NCBI GenBank assembly: GCA_044378055.1
Contig: JBILXY010000005.1
Coordinates: 8,266 to 72,265, forward strand
Source: JBILXY01 sp044378055
Lineage (GTDB): Bacteria > Patescibacteriota > JACMRA01
Direction of reading: 5' to 3'
DNA length: 64,000 bases
The notes beneath the pieces are model-generated. The model saw only the letters and a program-made list of their open reading frames with translations. It searched no databases and was not told the DNA's origin. Both the position numbers and the translations under genes were made by a program. Below are positions 33,896 through 45,304 of the stretch, piece by piece (position 1 is the stretch's first letter; the number at the start of each line of letters is the position of its first letter).

Positions 33896-34152
33896 CTCTT
33901 TTTATGCAACTTTTTTAGTATAAATTTGAATATAAATAGTAGTTGCAAGATGATGGAGAATATACCTAATGTTAAGGCTAAGTATAGTAAAAAATAATAA
34001 TTAAATTCAAAACCTAAAACATAGGTTGGATAGAACTTTTCAAAATTTACATTCTCATCTTTCAGAATTCCAAAAAAAACAAGCGTTAATAAGCAAATTA
34101 ATTCTACTAAAATTGAGTAAAAAATAAAAACTGGTTTAATATATTTTTTCAT
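33886..34152 (-). CDS. small two-helix membrane protein (88 aa), candidate immunity protein
   Basis: Two long hydrophobic regions (IKPVFIFYSILVELICLLTL and YYFLLYLALTLGIFSIILQL) separated by an acidic external loop (LKDENVNFEKFYPTY), with a lysine-rich C-terminus. It starts 8 bases after the stop of the secreted DUF2599 gene, so the two are certainly co-transcribed. No family is recognised. Size, topology and position fit membrane immunity proteins of bacteriocin systems; that role is an inference. Confidence 0.6.
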   Translation of the reverse strand: MKKYIKPVFIFYSILVELICLLTLVFFGILKDENVNFEKFYPTYVLGFEFNYYFLLYLALTLGIFSIILQLLFIFKFILKKLHKKSGT

Positions 34153-34160
34153 AAAACTTT

Positions 34161-35279
34161 TTAATTACATCCGTTTCTTACAAACCCCCAATAGCCTTTA
34201 TCTGGCTTAATAGGCTCTATATTCCATGGAACTTTATTTCCCTGTGGGATATCAGCATGGCACATAAACTGATTGTACATCGACCAATATTGATTTGTAT
34301 TCCATCGTTTATTCCAAGGACTATTTACGCAAGTCCAACCTGACCATAGTGCACAATTAGATGTTTTGTCGAATGATTCTTGCCAACAAGCCCACTGTCC
34401 TCTACAATTCCAAGCACCACACCAAGTTGGACTGTTGCTTGCAGACCACATTCCGTCTCTATTTATCCAATTTACAGTACTAATTGCATTGCCACACCAA
34501 GTAGGGTCGGCTACAACTGGAAAGGCTGCATTTTCTAGGTTTATGTGTTGCCTTAAAGTGTTTCCGTTTTCTACTGTGTACCAGGTTTTTAAATCTTTTT
34601 TGTTAGCATCTACAGCCCAAGGTTTTCCTATTGAAATAACCGGTGTTTGTCTAGACATTATTAAATCTGAAGTAGATTTACCTATACTTTTTGGTAAATT
34701 AATTTTTTCTATTTTGTTGAAATTTGGGTTGGGTTTGGTTATAACTGCACTTCCATCATTATTGATAGAAAGTTTATAATCTTGTTTTAATTCTACTTTA
34801 AAATCGTAAAAATTTGGAGCATCTTTAGACTTTATATTTATAACCTGTCTTACTCCACCATCTACTGCTTCAACAATGATATCTGTTTTAGACTTTTCGC
34901 CTGAATAAATTACCTTTTCATCAACAATATCCACTGAATTTATTTCCTTATCTTCAGGGATAGAAATAGAAATATCATCATTTAACCTGGATAATTTAAC
35001 TTTTTTATCTTTCAAACTAAAGTCTAATTTAATGTTTGTCTGGTCAGAGTTTAAACGGTTACTATCTTTGTTATTTTTTGTAAGTTTTTGAGAAATTGGC
35101 TTCTGTTTATCTTTATCTTTTATATTTTCAAGTAATTGTTTAGTTAGGTTAAAAGATCTTTTATTTACCTTTAAATCTAGCGAATCCGAAGCTTGTACAT
35201 TAAAATTAAGAAGTGAGAAGGCTAATACGAAAATGATTGATAATGAAAATATATTTATTTTGAAAGGTTTTGTGAACAT
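34161..35279 (-). CDS. secreted DUF2599 protein, Trp/Cys-rich C-terminus
   Basis: Exported protein of about 372 residues from the ATG at 35279, which leads into a signal peptide ending VQASDS. A longer frame starts at 35330. A lysine-rich, low-complexity region precedes a beta-rich domain that ends FPVVADPTWCG, a segment common in actinobacterial secreted proteins. The last 110 residues are extremely rich in tryptophan and cysteine (SPTWCGAWNCRGQWACWQE) and finish in the DUF2599 pattern (NQFMCHAD, WNIEPIKP, VRNGCN). DUF2599 has no established activity. Small membrane-protein genes and an orphan C-terminal copy follow. I infer a secreted toxin-like effector. Confidence 0.72.
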   Translation of the reverse strand: MFTKPFKINIFSLSIIFVLAFSLLNFNVQASDSLDLKVNKRSFNLTKQLLENIKDKDKQKPISQKLTKNNKDSNRLNSDQTNIKLDFSLKDKKVKLSRLNDDISISIPEDKEINSVDIVDEKVIYSGEKSKTDIIVEAVDGGVRQVINIKSKDAPNFYDFKVELKQDYKLSINNDGSAVITKPNPNFNKIEKINLPKSIGKSTSDLIMSRQTPVISIGKPWAVDANKKDLKTWYTVENGNTLRQHINLENAAFPVVADPTWCGNAISTVNWINRDGMWSASNSPTWCGAWNCRGQWACWQESFDKTSNCALWSGWTCVNSPWNKRWNTNQYWSMYNQFMCHADIPQGNKVPWNIEPIKPDKGYWGFVRNGCN

Positions 35280-35330
35280 ATATAGTTTTTTAAATTTATA
35301 ATATTCTATATAAGCCATTGTATTAAACAA

Positions 35331-35521
35331 CAGTCAAAGAAAAAAACTGTTCACAGATTGGACTTTACAGAATATAAACTTAAATAATGTAAATAATAAC
35401 AATTTATTAACACAAAAATTATTCAAGATAAAAATATATCTAAGGAGAATAAATCTACTTTAATAGAGCATATAAATAACGATTTACTCAATAACAGATA
35501 GAATATGTGTATTACCCCACA
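35331..35521. other. intergenic region between the DUF2599 gene and the 23S terminator
   Basis: Very AT-rich. An AAGGAG sequence lies near 35442 without a following start codon. I see no coding frame, tRNA or 5S rRNA here. Confidence 0.5.
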
Positions 35522-35546
35522 ATAAAAGACCCAATTAAGGGCCTTT
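35522..35546 (-). terminator. terminator of the 23S rRNA unit
   Basis: On the minus strand AAAGGCCC pairs with GGGTCTTT (one G-T pair) around a TTAATT loop, followed by TATTG. It lies about 75 bases after the mature 23S 3' end and just after the processing stem, leaving no room for a 5S gene. Confidence 0.75.
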
Positions 35547-35572
35547 ATGATGGTTTTACTGAAGTTTGCAAC

Positions 35573-35591
35573 TTACAGCTGGATTTTAGCA
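35573..35591. repeat. 3' half of the 23S precursor processing stem
   Basis: This 19-base arm (TTACAGCTGGATTTTAGCA) is an exact reverse complement of 38740-38758 on the other side of the 23S gene. In the precursor the two arms form a long perfect helix that loops out 23S rRNA, the typical substrate of RNase III. Confidence 0.88.
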
Positions 35592-35619
35592 AAGTTTTAT
35601 TAAATTAAAAAACTAGAAA

Positions 35620-38657
<3,038 letters not shown>

Positions 38658-38739
38658 TTTATAGATCTTTAATTTTTTTCGAACTTACACGTTAGAAAGA
38701 TTTAGTATTTCTACTAATGCTTTTCTACCGCGGTTTTTA

Positions 38740-38758
38740 TGCTAAAATCCAGCTGTAA
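38740..38758. repeat. 5' half of the 23S precursor processing stem
   Basis: Exact 19-base inverted partner of 35573-35591. A TTGACA box (complement of 38828-38833) lies further upstream near the end of the glycosyltransferase gene, so the 23S unit probably starts from its own promoter in 38759-38834. The -10 box could not be fixed with confidence. Confidence 0.85.
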
Positions 38759-38834
38759 ATTGACTATCTATTATGCAGATTATTAGCATATTAGTAGCTC
38801 TTTAAAAGAGACAAAAATTTGTTCACTTGTCAAG

Positions 38835-39566
38835 TTATTTCGCCAAAAGGTGTTTGTACTTCTCTTTCAAAGCTATCAAATGTGTGTTTAAATAGAGGCT
38901 TTTAGTCATTTTCTGGCTACGATTAGTTTCGTGCATTCTATGCAAATGACTGTAAAAATGTAAATAAATAGGCATTTCTTCTTGTTCCAAAAAAGATAAA
39001 TACATATCAATATCTTCTGGGCCAACAAAATTTTCGTCCATACCACCAACCCTAGCAATCAACTCTTTCTTAATTAATGTATTAAATTGAATAAAATGGT
39101 CACCTGTTAACACTGATTTAAGTAAGTCAGAAACATCTTTAAATTTCCAGCCGTAATAATCTTCTCCTGATAGGTATGATAGTTTCGCATCTACCCTTAA
39201 AAAATCTGCAACAAACCAATTGGTTTTAGGATTAGATTTTATTGCCACTGCGAAGTTTGCTAAGGTTCTTTGTAGAATAATATCGTCGTCATCTAAAACA
39301 AAAATCCAATCATATTTAGCTTTGGCAACTCCTAGATTGAAAGCTTTTTTTCGGCCTACATTTTCTTTTAAATCTATGAAGCTAAAATTTTCTGGGAAAG
39401 ATTGAGCGTTTAAATACTTACTTACATCAGGGTTACCGTCATTAACAATAATATATTCCCAAGTTATTTGATGTGGAGTATTGATTAAGTTTACAACACT
39501 TTCTATTGTTTCGTTTAGGAATTGTATTCTGCTTGTTCTGGTTATAACAGAGATGGTTGTGTTCAT
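38835..39566 (-). CDS. family 2 glycosyltransferase
   Basis: GT-A fold glycosyltransferase of 243 residues. The nucleotide-binding start is TTISVITRTSRIQFLNETIE, then YIIVNDGNPD, NVGRKKAFNLGVAKAKYDW and the metal-binding DxD region FVLDDDDII. The acceptor-side motif is GGMDENFVGPEDIDMYLSF (usual ED at the catalytic base). It lacks membrane helices and would act on the cytoplasmic face in surface glycan assembly. The start is placed at the ATG at 39566, where family homology begins; a longer frame to 39614 adds a hydrophobic leader. Confidence 0.9.
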   Translation of the reverse strand: MNTTISVITRTSRIQFLNETIESVVNLINTPHQITWEYIIVNDGNPDVSKYLNAQSFPENFSFIDLKENVGRKKAFNLGVAKAKYDWIFVLDDDDIILQRTLANFAVAIKSNPKTNWFVADFLRVDAKLSYLSGEDYYGWKFKDVSDLLKSVLTGDHFIQFNTLIKKELIARVGGMDENFVGPEDIDMYLSFLEQEEMPIYLHFYSHLHRMHETNRSQKMTKSLYLNTHLIALKEKYKHLLAK

Positions 39567-39600
39567 GATTATATAAATATCAAAGATGGTGGATTGGGTC

Positions 39601-39627
39601 AAAAAAAATATCACCCCGAAGGGTGAT
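39601..39627 (-). terminator. terminator of the helicase gene
   Basis: On the minus strand ATCACCC pairs with GGGTGAT around a stable TTCG tetraloop, followed by an ATTTTTTTT run. It lies downstream of the helicase gene, beyond the CTACGG elements. Confidence 0.85.
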
Positions 39628-39656
39628 TTATTGGTAAATTATATTTATTGGCCAAA

Positions 39657-39775
39657 GCGGGAGATAGTAAATATCTCCCCTACGGTAAAATTTTGTTCGA
39701 CGCAATGGTCGCATTTATGGCGATCCGCGATCGCCGCTACGGGCCCAAACGGGAGGATGAATTCTTCCCCTACGG
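39657..39775. repeat. cluster of three CTACGG-ended hairpin elements
   Basis: Three short inverted repeats in tandem, each ending CTACGG. The first is GGGAGAT...ATCTCCC (39659-39679). The second is GGCGATC...GATCGCC (39719-39735). The third is GGGAGGA...TTCTTCCC, imperfect (39751-39769). They fill the space between the helicase gene and its terminator. A related unit is at 49206-49231, and a diverged one at 16355-16380. Confidence 0.7.
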
Positions 39776-39779
39776 TTTT

Positions 39780-41048
39780 TTACCTGCTGATTAGGGTGAA
39801 GGCTTTGCCGAATTTTCCGTTTCTGCCTGTTCTACCAATACGATGGATGTAATCTTCGTAACTCATTGGTTCGTCGAAGTTTACTACTGAAGAAATATCG
39901 CTAACATCAATACCACGCGCAGCAACATCTGTAGCAACTAAAATATCGATTTGTGTCTGTCTGAATCTTTTTAGTGCAATTTCGCGGTGTTTCTGGGTTT
40001 TACCTCCGTGAATGAAATCTGTGATATATCCGCTTTGACCTAATTGGGATGAAACTTGTTCAGCCATGATTTGGGTATTAACGAATACTAAAGTTTTAGT
40101 TCTTCCTTCTTTTTGAAGAATATCTAGTAAAACATCGATTTTTCTGTTGCTTCTATCAATATGTACTGCTTCTTGGTGTACGAACATGGAAGGTTTAGGC
40201 TGGTTTAACTGAATATAGTCAGCAGTTGGGGCTAAACGATTAATGGTTGGTTGCACTTTTTTATCTAAAGTAGCAGAGAAGAATAGGTTTTGATGAACTT
40301 CAGGAATTTTGCTGAACAATAAGTTAATATCGTCGGAAAAACCCATATCTAACATTCTATCCATTTCGTCTAAAACTACTGTATCTACATATTCAAGTTG
40401 TAAAACTCCGCGGTGGAATAAATCTACAAGTCTTCCTGGTGTTCCAATGATGAAGTGATTAGGACGACTTAAACCACGAATTTGGGTGCCCATTGAAGCT
40501 CCGCCAATACAAGTTTGTACTCCAATTCTTAGTTTTCTTAAATCGAAAGTCATTAATTCTTTTTCAATTTGAAGAGCAAGTTCACGAGTAGGGGCAATAA
40601 TTAAATTAACCTGAATTTGGTTGTTCTTTGCGTGAGCAATTGTTTGATTAAGAAGAGGGATTAAGAAAGCTCCGGTTTTACCTGAACCTGTTTGAGAAAT
40701 TGCCACAATATCTTTTCCGCCTAAAACGACTGGAATTGATAGAGCCTGAATTTCTGTAGGGCTGTAATAGCCTCTTGCTGTAAGAGATTCTAAAATTTCT
40801 GGGGCAAGGTTTAAAGATTCAAAAGAACCGAAGTCTTTTTGTTCTTCAACGATAGTAAGTTCAGCTTGGTTGATTGTTTGATTGTAAAGGGAAATATCTA
40901 GAGTTTGACCTCTTCTTCCTCCTCTACCTCCGCCCCGACCTCCGCGGCCTGAACTGAAACCTGAACGGCCACCACCAAAACTTCTACCTCCTCCTCTGTT
41001 CGAATTGGAGCGACCACCAAAGCCTCCTCCTTGAGAATTATAATTCAT
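39780..41048 (-). CDS. DEAD-box-family RNA helicase with RGG-rich N-terminus
   Basis: ATP-dependent RNA helicase of 422 residues. The first about 48 residues are Gly/Arg/Ser only (GRGGRGGGRGGRRG), an RNA-binding RGG tail placed at the N-terminus rather than the usual C-terminus. Core motifs follow: the Q motif near GYYSPTEIQALSIP, Walker A SQTGSGKTGAF, PTRELALQIE, motif II as DEMD (VVLDEMDRMLDMGF), SAT (FFSATL), RGIDVSDI and HRIGRTGRNG. The protein ends 11 residues after motif VI. It probably remodels structured RNA or ribosome precursors. Confidence 0.93.
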   Translation of the reverse strand: MNYNSQGGGFGGRSNSNRGGGRSFGGGRSGFSSGRGGRGGGRGGRRGQTLDISLYNQTINQAELTIVEEQKDFGSFESLNLAPEILESLTARGYYSPTEIQALSIPVVLGGKDIVAISQTGSGKTGAFLIPLLNQTIAHAKNNQIQVNLIIAPTRELALQIEKELMTFDLRKLRIGVQTCIGGASMGTQIRGLSRPNHFIIGTPGRLVDLFHRGVLQLEYVDTVVLDEMDRMLDMGFSDDINLLFSKIPEVHQNLFFSATLDKKVQPTINRLAPTADYIQLNQPKPSMFVHQEAVHIDRSNRKIDVLLDILQKEGRTKTLVFVNTQIMAEQVSSQLGQSGYITDFIHGGKTQKHREIALKRFRQTQIDILVATDVAARGIDVSDISSVVNFDEPMSYEDYIHRIGRTGRNGKFGKAFTLISR

Positions 41049-41233
41049 ATAAGTAATAACATTATTGCAGAACTAACCAAAGCAAAACAATATGTTATCA
41101 CTTCAATCTGTGCAATTCTTTTAAGACTTATACAAAAACTACTTCTTGTAAAGGGGAACTGTGAATACTAAGAAGAAAACGCCATGTATTAAACAAGTTA
41201 AGTATTTAATTCTTAGAAAATTTTATTTTAAAA

Positions 41234-41614
41234 CTAGATTATTGCAATTAATTTTACAGTGAAAACCAAAGGCGAATTAGCTGGAATTAAACCTGGAATT
41301 TCTCTGCTTCCGTAAGCAAGTTTTGCTGGAATTGTAAGTTTTCTTTCACCACCAACTTGCAACCCTTTTACATTTTCTAATCCTTCCCCAGTAATTCCCA
41401 TATCCCAACCTTGAATAACTTGGCCAACCCCAATAGTTATATCTAAAGGTTGATTGCGTGAGTATGAACTATCAAAAGGTGTTCCATCCAGTAAAGTTCC
41501 AGCATAGTCGATTAAAATATCTTTACCTACAACAACTTCCGGACCAGTTCCAACGGTAATATCTTCTACAATTAATTCATTTATTTCAGGGTTTTGGATA
41601 TTTAATTCAGACAT
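41234..41614 (-). CDS. FKBP-type peptidyl-prolyl isomerase
   Basis: Single FKBP domain of 126 residues without signal peptide. It contains GTGPEVVVGKDILIDYAGTL, the pocket FDSSYSRNQPLDITIG, VIQGWDMGI and the C-terminal IPAKLAYGSREIPGLIPANS with the core strand LVFTVKLI. All typical pocket aromatic and acidic residues are present. It assists proline isomerisation during protein folding, in the cytoplasm. It stands alone between the helicase gene and a small secreted-peptide gene on the other strand. Confidence 0.94.
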   Translation of the reverse strand: MSELNIQNPEINELIVEDITVGTGPEVVVGKDILIDYAGTLLDGTPFDSSYSRNQPLDITIGVGQVIQGWDMGITGEGLENVKGLQVGGERKLTIPAKLAYGSREIPGLIPANSPLVFTVKLIAII

Positions 41615-41751
41615 AGGTATGTAAATTTATACTTTTTTATTCTAAATTGTTTGTCTAGATTATGGCAAGAAAATTGTTATTTTTATTAGACTGACTGGAC
41701 ATAAATGGCTTAAGTGTAAATAGTTAAGTATTAAGTTGTGAGGAAAGTTTC

Positions 41752-41907
41752 ATGAAAGGAAGTATTGGAAGGAGAGGAAAACTAGCTTTAGCAGTTATTT
41801 TAACACTTGCTGTAATCCACTTAGAAGAAAGTAATAGTTTAGAAACTTATACTCATGAGAGCAAAAACTTACAAAACACAAGTAAGTTGACTAACAAAAC
41901 CAAATAG
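41752..41907 (+). CDS. small secreted or leader peptide (51 aa)
   Basis: The open frame encodes MKGSIGRRGKLALAVILTLA and continues as a polar 31-residue tail rich in Asn, Ser, Thr and Lys. The basic N-terminus plus the hydrophobic run resembles a short signal peptide. A Shine-Dalgarno (AGGAAAG, about 5 bases before the ATG) supports translation. Its stop codon lies inside the stem of a strong terminator whose T-run ends exactly where the LamG gene begins. It may be an independent small exported peptide or a leader that tunes LamG expression. Confidence 0.55.
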   Translation: MKGSIGRRGKLALAVILTLAVIHLEESNSLETYTHESKNLQNTSKLTNKTK

Positions 41908-41929
41908 TTATATATTTGGTTAATTTTTT
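41898..41929 (+). terminator. terminator abutting the LamG start codon
   Basis: Perfect stem AACCAAATA/TATTTGGTT with a 6-nt loop, then AATTTTTT. The last T is directly followed by the ATG of the LamG protein gene. Confidence 0.8.
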
Positions 41930-43714
41930 ATGGGCAACAAGTTTCACCCTAATCTAGGTTTTAAATTATTACAGAGTTTTGTGGTTGGTTTTTCTGTATG
42001 GCTTGTAACCATGCCAATTGCAGTGCAGGCCTTAACTTTTGTGGATTCTACCCAAACTAATTTTAACACAGGTACTTATTCTGCCACACAGTGGAATGGA
42101 GGGGCAAACAACTTTGTTCGTTTAACTGCTGGTGGTAGGGCTGCTGGAACTGGAACTTATACTTCTGGGGTTAAAGATGCTGGATTTAATGCAAGTTGGA
42201 ATAGTATTGCTTGGGTTCCAACTGGGCCTTACAACAAGGAATTGCCGGCAAACTTAGGGGTTGAAACTGGTTACATTATCAACAATGTTAGCATGACTGG
42301 AAATAATGCTTACTACAGATTCAATCAGGCTGTTAGTTCCACAAGTTTTCCGGATAGTTCTGGCAATTCCATGACTGGCACATGTGTAGCAACTGAATGC
42401 CCTGTATCAGGAGCTGCTGGAAAGTTGAATACTGCCACTACTTTTGATGGAGTGAATGATTCGATAACAGTTCCAACAAGTTGGAGTACAAATTTAAACA
42501 CAACTTCTTCTCTTGCTTTCTGGATTAGAACAACCCAAGTTGGTAATGCAACTTTCTGGCAGGCCCCAACAGTTACAGGAATTGAACAAAGCGGAGCAGG
42601 AAATGATATTTTTTGGGGAAACATCGATAATACTGGCAGAATAGCCTTATATGTGGGAGATTCTGGGTTCGTAAAAAGTACCAATCCAATTAATAATAAT
42701 GTTTGGAGGCATGTTGTAATGACCAGAAATGCCACAACTGGAGATGCTAGAATATATATTGATGGGACTTTAAATGCTAATGCAACTTTAGAAACAGGCA
42801 ATAAAACTACGCCATTTACAGCTATTGGAAGACTTGAAAGCACTGTAGGGCCTGCAGGGTTTGTATATTTTGCGGGAAGTTTAGATGAAATGGCTTCCTT
42901 TAACCGTGTTTTATCGGCTAGCGAAGTAACTAGTATGTACCAAAGAGCGGTTTTAAGGCTTTTATTCCAAGTAAGATCTTGCCCTAGCGTTGCCTGCACA
43001 GGGATAAACTTTGAAGGACCAGATGGAACCACAGGAACTTTTTATAGTGAGCTGGATAGTCCCGGCGTTGGTTTACCAATTTTCAATTTAAATTCCTTAA
43101 ACGCACCGCTAAACCGCTATTTTCAGTATTTTATTCGCTTTCAAACAGATAATAGTGCTATTACCCCAACTTTGCAAAGTGTAACAGTGGACTATTCACA
43201 ATATATTCCCAGCATTGCCTTAAGCATAAGGAATAGCGCAGATACTGCTGATACAAATTCTTGCGATTTAGGAACTGCTAGCACAACTTTGGTTTCCAGC
43301 TGTAGCTATAGGGTTAAAGTTACTACTAATGCAGTTTCTGGTTATGTTGTTGCAGTAAGAACTTCAGGCAACTTAACCTCAGGCTCGGATAGTATTCCTA
43401 ATGCTGCTGCTGGCACAGGTGGTGGGGGCGGAAATAACATTGTGGCAGGAACAGCTCTTTACGGTGCACAGGTTTTAGCTGGTTCAATTACAGGTGGGAC
43501 TATAGGGGTTAACAGTTTGTTTAATGCAGGGGCAACTAACAGTGTTTTGTTCAATTATGGCAGTAACACCAACATGGTAACAGCCACTGGGCCAAACAAC
43601 CCTGTAAATTCAAGTCAATCTTCATTAGTAACCCACAATCTTGCAATCGATGGAGGAACACCGGCTGGTTATTATTCACAAAGTATAACCTATAGCGTTA
43701 CAGCAACTTTCTAG
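41930..43714 (+). CDS. secreted LamG-domain surface protein
   Basis: Exported protein of 594 residues with a signal peptide (LLQSFVVGFSVWLVTMPIAV, cleaved after QA). Residues about 120-335 form a concanavalin A-like/LamG domain with YYRFNQ...FPDSSGN at the start, TATTFDGVNDSITVP, FWIRTTQ, WRHVVMTRN...RIYIDGTLN and the closing FAGSLDEMASFNRVLSASEV. A C-terminal beta-rich region rich in Gly, Asn and Thr follows, with no membrane anchor or sorting signal. LamG domains bind glycans or Ca2+. A terminator hairpin immediately precedes the start codon, so expression depends on read-through or on a promoter within the hairpin. Confidence 0.85.
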   Translation: MGNKFHPNLGFKLLQSFVVGFSVWLVTMPIAVQALTFVDSTQTNFNTGTYSATQWNGGANNFVRLTAGGRAAGTGTYTSGVKDAGFNASWNSIAWVPTGPYNKELPANLGVETGYIINNVSMTGNNAYYRFNQAVSSTSFPDSSGNSMTGTCVATECPVSGAAGKLNTATTFDGVNDSITVPTSWSTNLNTTSSLAFWIRTTQVGNATFWQAPTVTGIEQSGAGNDIFWGNIDNTGRIALYVGDSGFVKSTNPINNNVWRHVVMTRNATTGDARIYIDGTLNANATLETGNKTTPFTAIGRLESTVGPAGFVYFAGSLDEMASFNRVLSASEVTSMYQRAVLRLLFQVRSCPSVACTGINFEGPDGTTGTFYSELDSPGVGLPIFNLNSLNAPLNRYFQYFIRFQTDNSAITPTLQSVTVDYSQYIPSIALSIRNSADTADTNSCDLGTASTTLVSSCSYRVKVTTNAVSGYVVAVRTSGNLTSGSDSIPNAAAGTGGGGGNNIVAGTALYGAQVLAGSITGGTIGVNSLFNAGATNSVLFNYGSNTNMVTATGPNNPVNSSQSSLVTHNLAIDGGTPAGYYSQSITYSVTATF

Positions 43715-43725
43715 GATACGGAAGA

Positions 43726-43743
43726 TTAAAACACATGTTTTAA
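43726..43743. repeat. 18-bp palindromic element, copy 1 (inverted)
   Basis: TTAAAACACATGTTTTAA, the exact reverse complement of the sites at 50113-50130 and 54177-54194. It lies between the convergent ends of the LamG and 6-phosphogluconate dehydrogenase genes. Confidence 0.8.
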
Positions 43744-43784
43744 AATCAATAGTATGAATTTAATCAGTAAAGATGGATAGTCAA

Positions 43785-45212
43785 TTATCTATTCCACCCA
43801 CCAGAATAACTTCCCTCCTTATCTATTCTTTCAAAACCATGCTGCCCAAAGTAATCACGCTGGGCTTGAATTAAACTTTGCCCTGTTTGATTGTATAGCA
43901 AATCTTTCAAATAACCTATTGATGAAGTAATAACTGGTAAATTAAGAGCTAATAATTTAGATTGTGATATTAATGAAGAAGCCAGTAATTCTTTTAAAAC
44001 GGAGGTATAGTTCAGCTTGTCGGAAAGAAGCTTAGGTAGATATTCAAGCCATTTACTTCTAATTATACAACCTCCCTGCCAGACCCTTAACACTTCTTCA
44101 ATCTTAATTCCCCAACCATAGTTGGTTTCAGCTGCTAATATCAGTTCTAAGCCTTGAATATAGCTGGTCAGGAAAATTAACTGCAATAAATTATTTAATT
44201 CAGTAACTTCAAAATCCAGCTCTGCTAAATCATTAGGCATTTTTTCCACAATAAAATTATTCAGATCTTTGCTAGTAATTCGGGCATTTAGCGCAGAAAA
44301 TATATTTGGCACAGAAACTTCAAGCTCTAAGGCTGATTCAATTGACCATTTTCCAGTACCTTTTGAATCGGAAACTTGTTTAATTTTGTTGATCAAAAAG
44401 TCTGAACTCAAAGAATCTTTAGTTTCTAAAATCTTGTTGGTTATATCTAATAAATACGACTGATTATTGCCTGTATTTAACTCTTCAAAAACCTGTTTAA
44501 TGGATGTTAAATCCAATCCTGTAGTTTTTAATATATCGTAAACTTCGGCTATGCCTTGCATTAAAGAGTATTCAATACCATTGTGAACCATTTTCACAAA
44601 GTGACCTGCAGGGTTTTCACCGAAATTGGCCACACAGGGGTTTCCTTCAAAGTCTTTAGCTGCGATGGCTTGTAAAATTGGCATTACAGCATCGCAACTT
44701 TCTTTATGGCCTGAAAGCATTATACTTGGGCCATTCAAAGCCCCTTCTGCCCCTCCGCTTATTCCACAACCAAGAAAATATATAGTTTTTTGATCTAGAA
44801 CCATTTCCTCGTCGTCGTTTAATTCATCTTCAAAATCAATGCAGTCTTCCAAAATAATTTCCCTGGTTATTGTATCTTGCCAGTTAGAATTTCCTGCATC
44901 AATAACAATATCTAGGCTGGATAACAATGGTTTTAACTCGACTAAAATTTCATCAACAGGATCGCCACTTTTCACCAAAAGAATAACTTTTCTTGGTAGT
45001 TCCAAACTTTCCACAAAATCTTTTAAATTTTCATAGCCAACTATATTGTTTCTGGTTTCTGCAGAATCTAGTTTAGAACTTAGGTCTAAAAGGTCAGTAG
45101 TTTTTTTGTAAGTGCGATTATATACTGAAATTTTATAACCTTTGTTGGCTATATTCCTTGATAAATTACCACCCATTGTTGAAAGCCCAATTAAGCCAAT
45201 ATTATTTAACAT
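43785..45212 (-). CDS. gnd: 6-phosphogluconate dehydrogenase (decarboxylating)
   Basis: Oxidative pentose-phosphate enzyme of 475 residues that converts 6-phosphogluconate to ribulose 5-phosphate and CO2 with NADP(H) or NAD(H). The N-terminal Rossmann domain has GLIGLSTMGGNLSRN and VYNRTYKKT. The substrate-binding segment is FLGCGISGGAEGALNGPSIM and the catalytic Lys/Asn helix is HFVKMVHNGIEYSLMQGIAE. The C-terminal tail QRDYFGQHGFERID completes the partner's active site. Full length with all motifs. The acidic EDELNDDEE insertion near residue 125 is unusual. Confidence 0.96.
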   Translation of the reverse strand: MLNNIGLIGLSTMGGNLSRNIANKGYKISVYNRTYKKTTDLLDLSSKLDSAETRNNIVGYENLKDFVESLELPRKVILLVKSGDPVDEILVELKPLLSSLDIVIDAGNSNWQDTITREIILEDCIDFEDELNDDEEMVLDQKTIYFLGCGISGGAEGALNGPSIMLSGHKESCDAVMPILQAIAAKDFEGNPCVANFGENPAGHFVKMVHNGIEYSLMQGIAEVYDILKTTGLDLTSIKQVFEELNTGNNQSYLLDITNKILETKDSLSSDFLINKIKQVSDSKGTGKWSIESALELEVSVPNIFSALNARITSKDLNNFIVEKMPNDLAELDFEVTELNNLLQLIFLTSYIQGLELILAAETNYGWGIKIEEVLRVWQGGCIIRSKWLEYLPKLLSDKLNYTSVLKELLASSLISQSKLLALNLPVITSSIGYLKDLLYNQTGQSLIQAQRDYFGQHGFERIDKEGSYSGGWNR

Positions 45213-45271
45213 AGAAAGTGTTTTATAGCATTTAAGTGAAGAAGTCTAACTTTGTTGTCAATAAATAAGGC

Positions 45272-45298
45272 AAAAAAAACTGGTCTTTAGTAGCCAGT
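45272..45298 (-). terminator. terminator of the 134-aa gene
   Basis: On the minus strand ACTGG pairs with CCAGT around a 10-nt loop, followed by eight T residues. It lies a few bases after the stop of the 45305-45709 gene. Confidence 0.75.
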
Positions 45299-45304
45299 AA
45301 ATTT

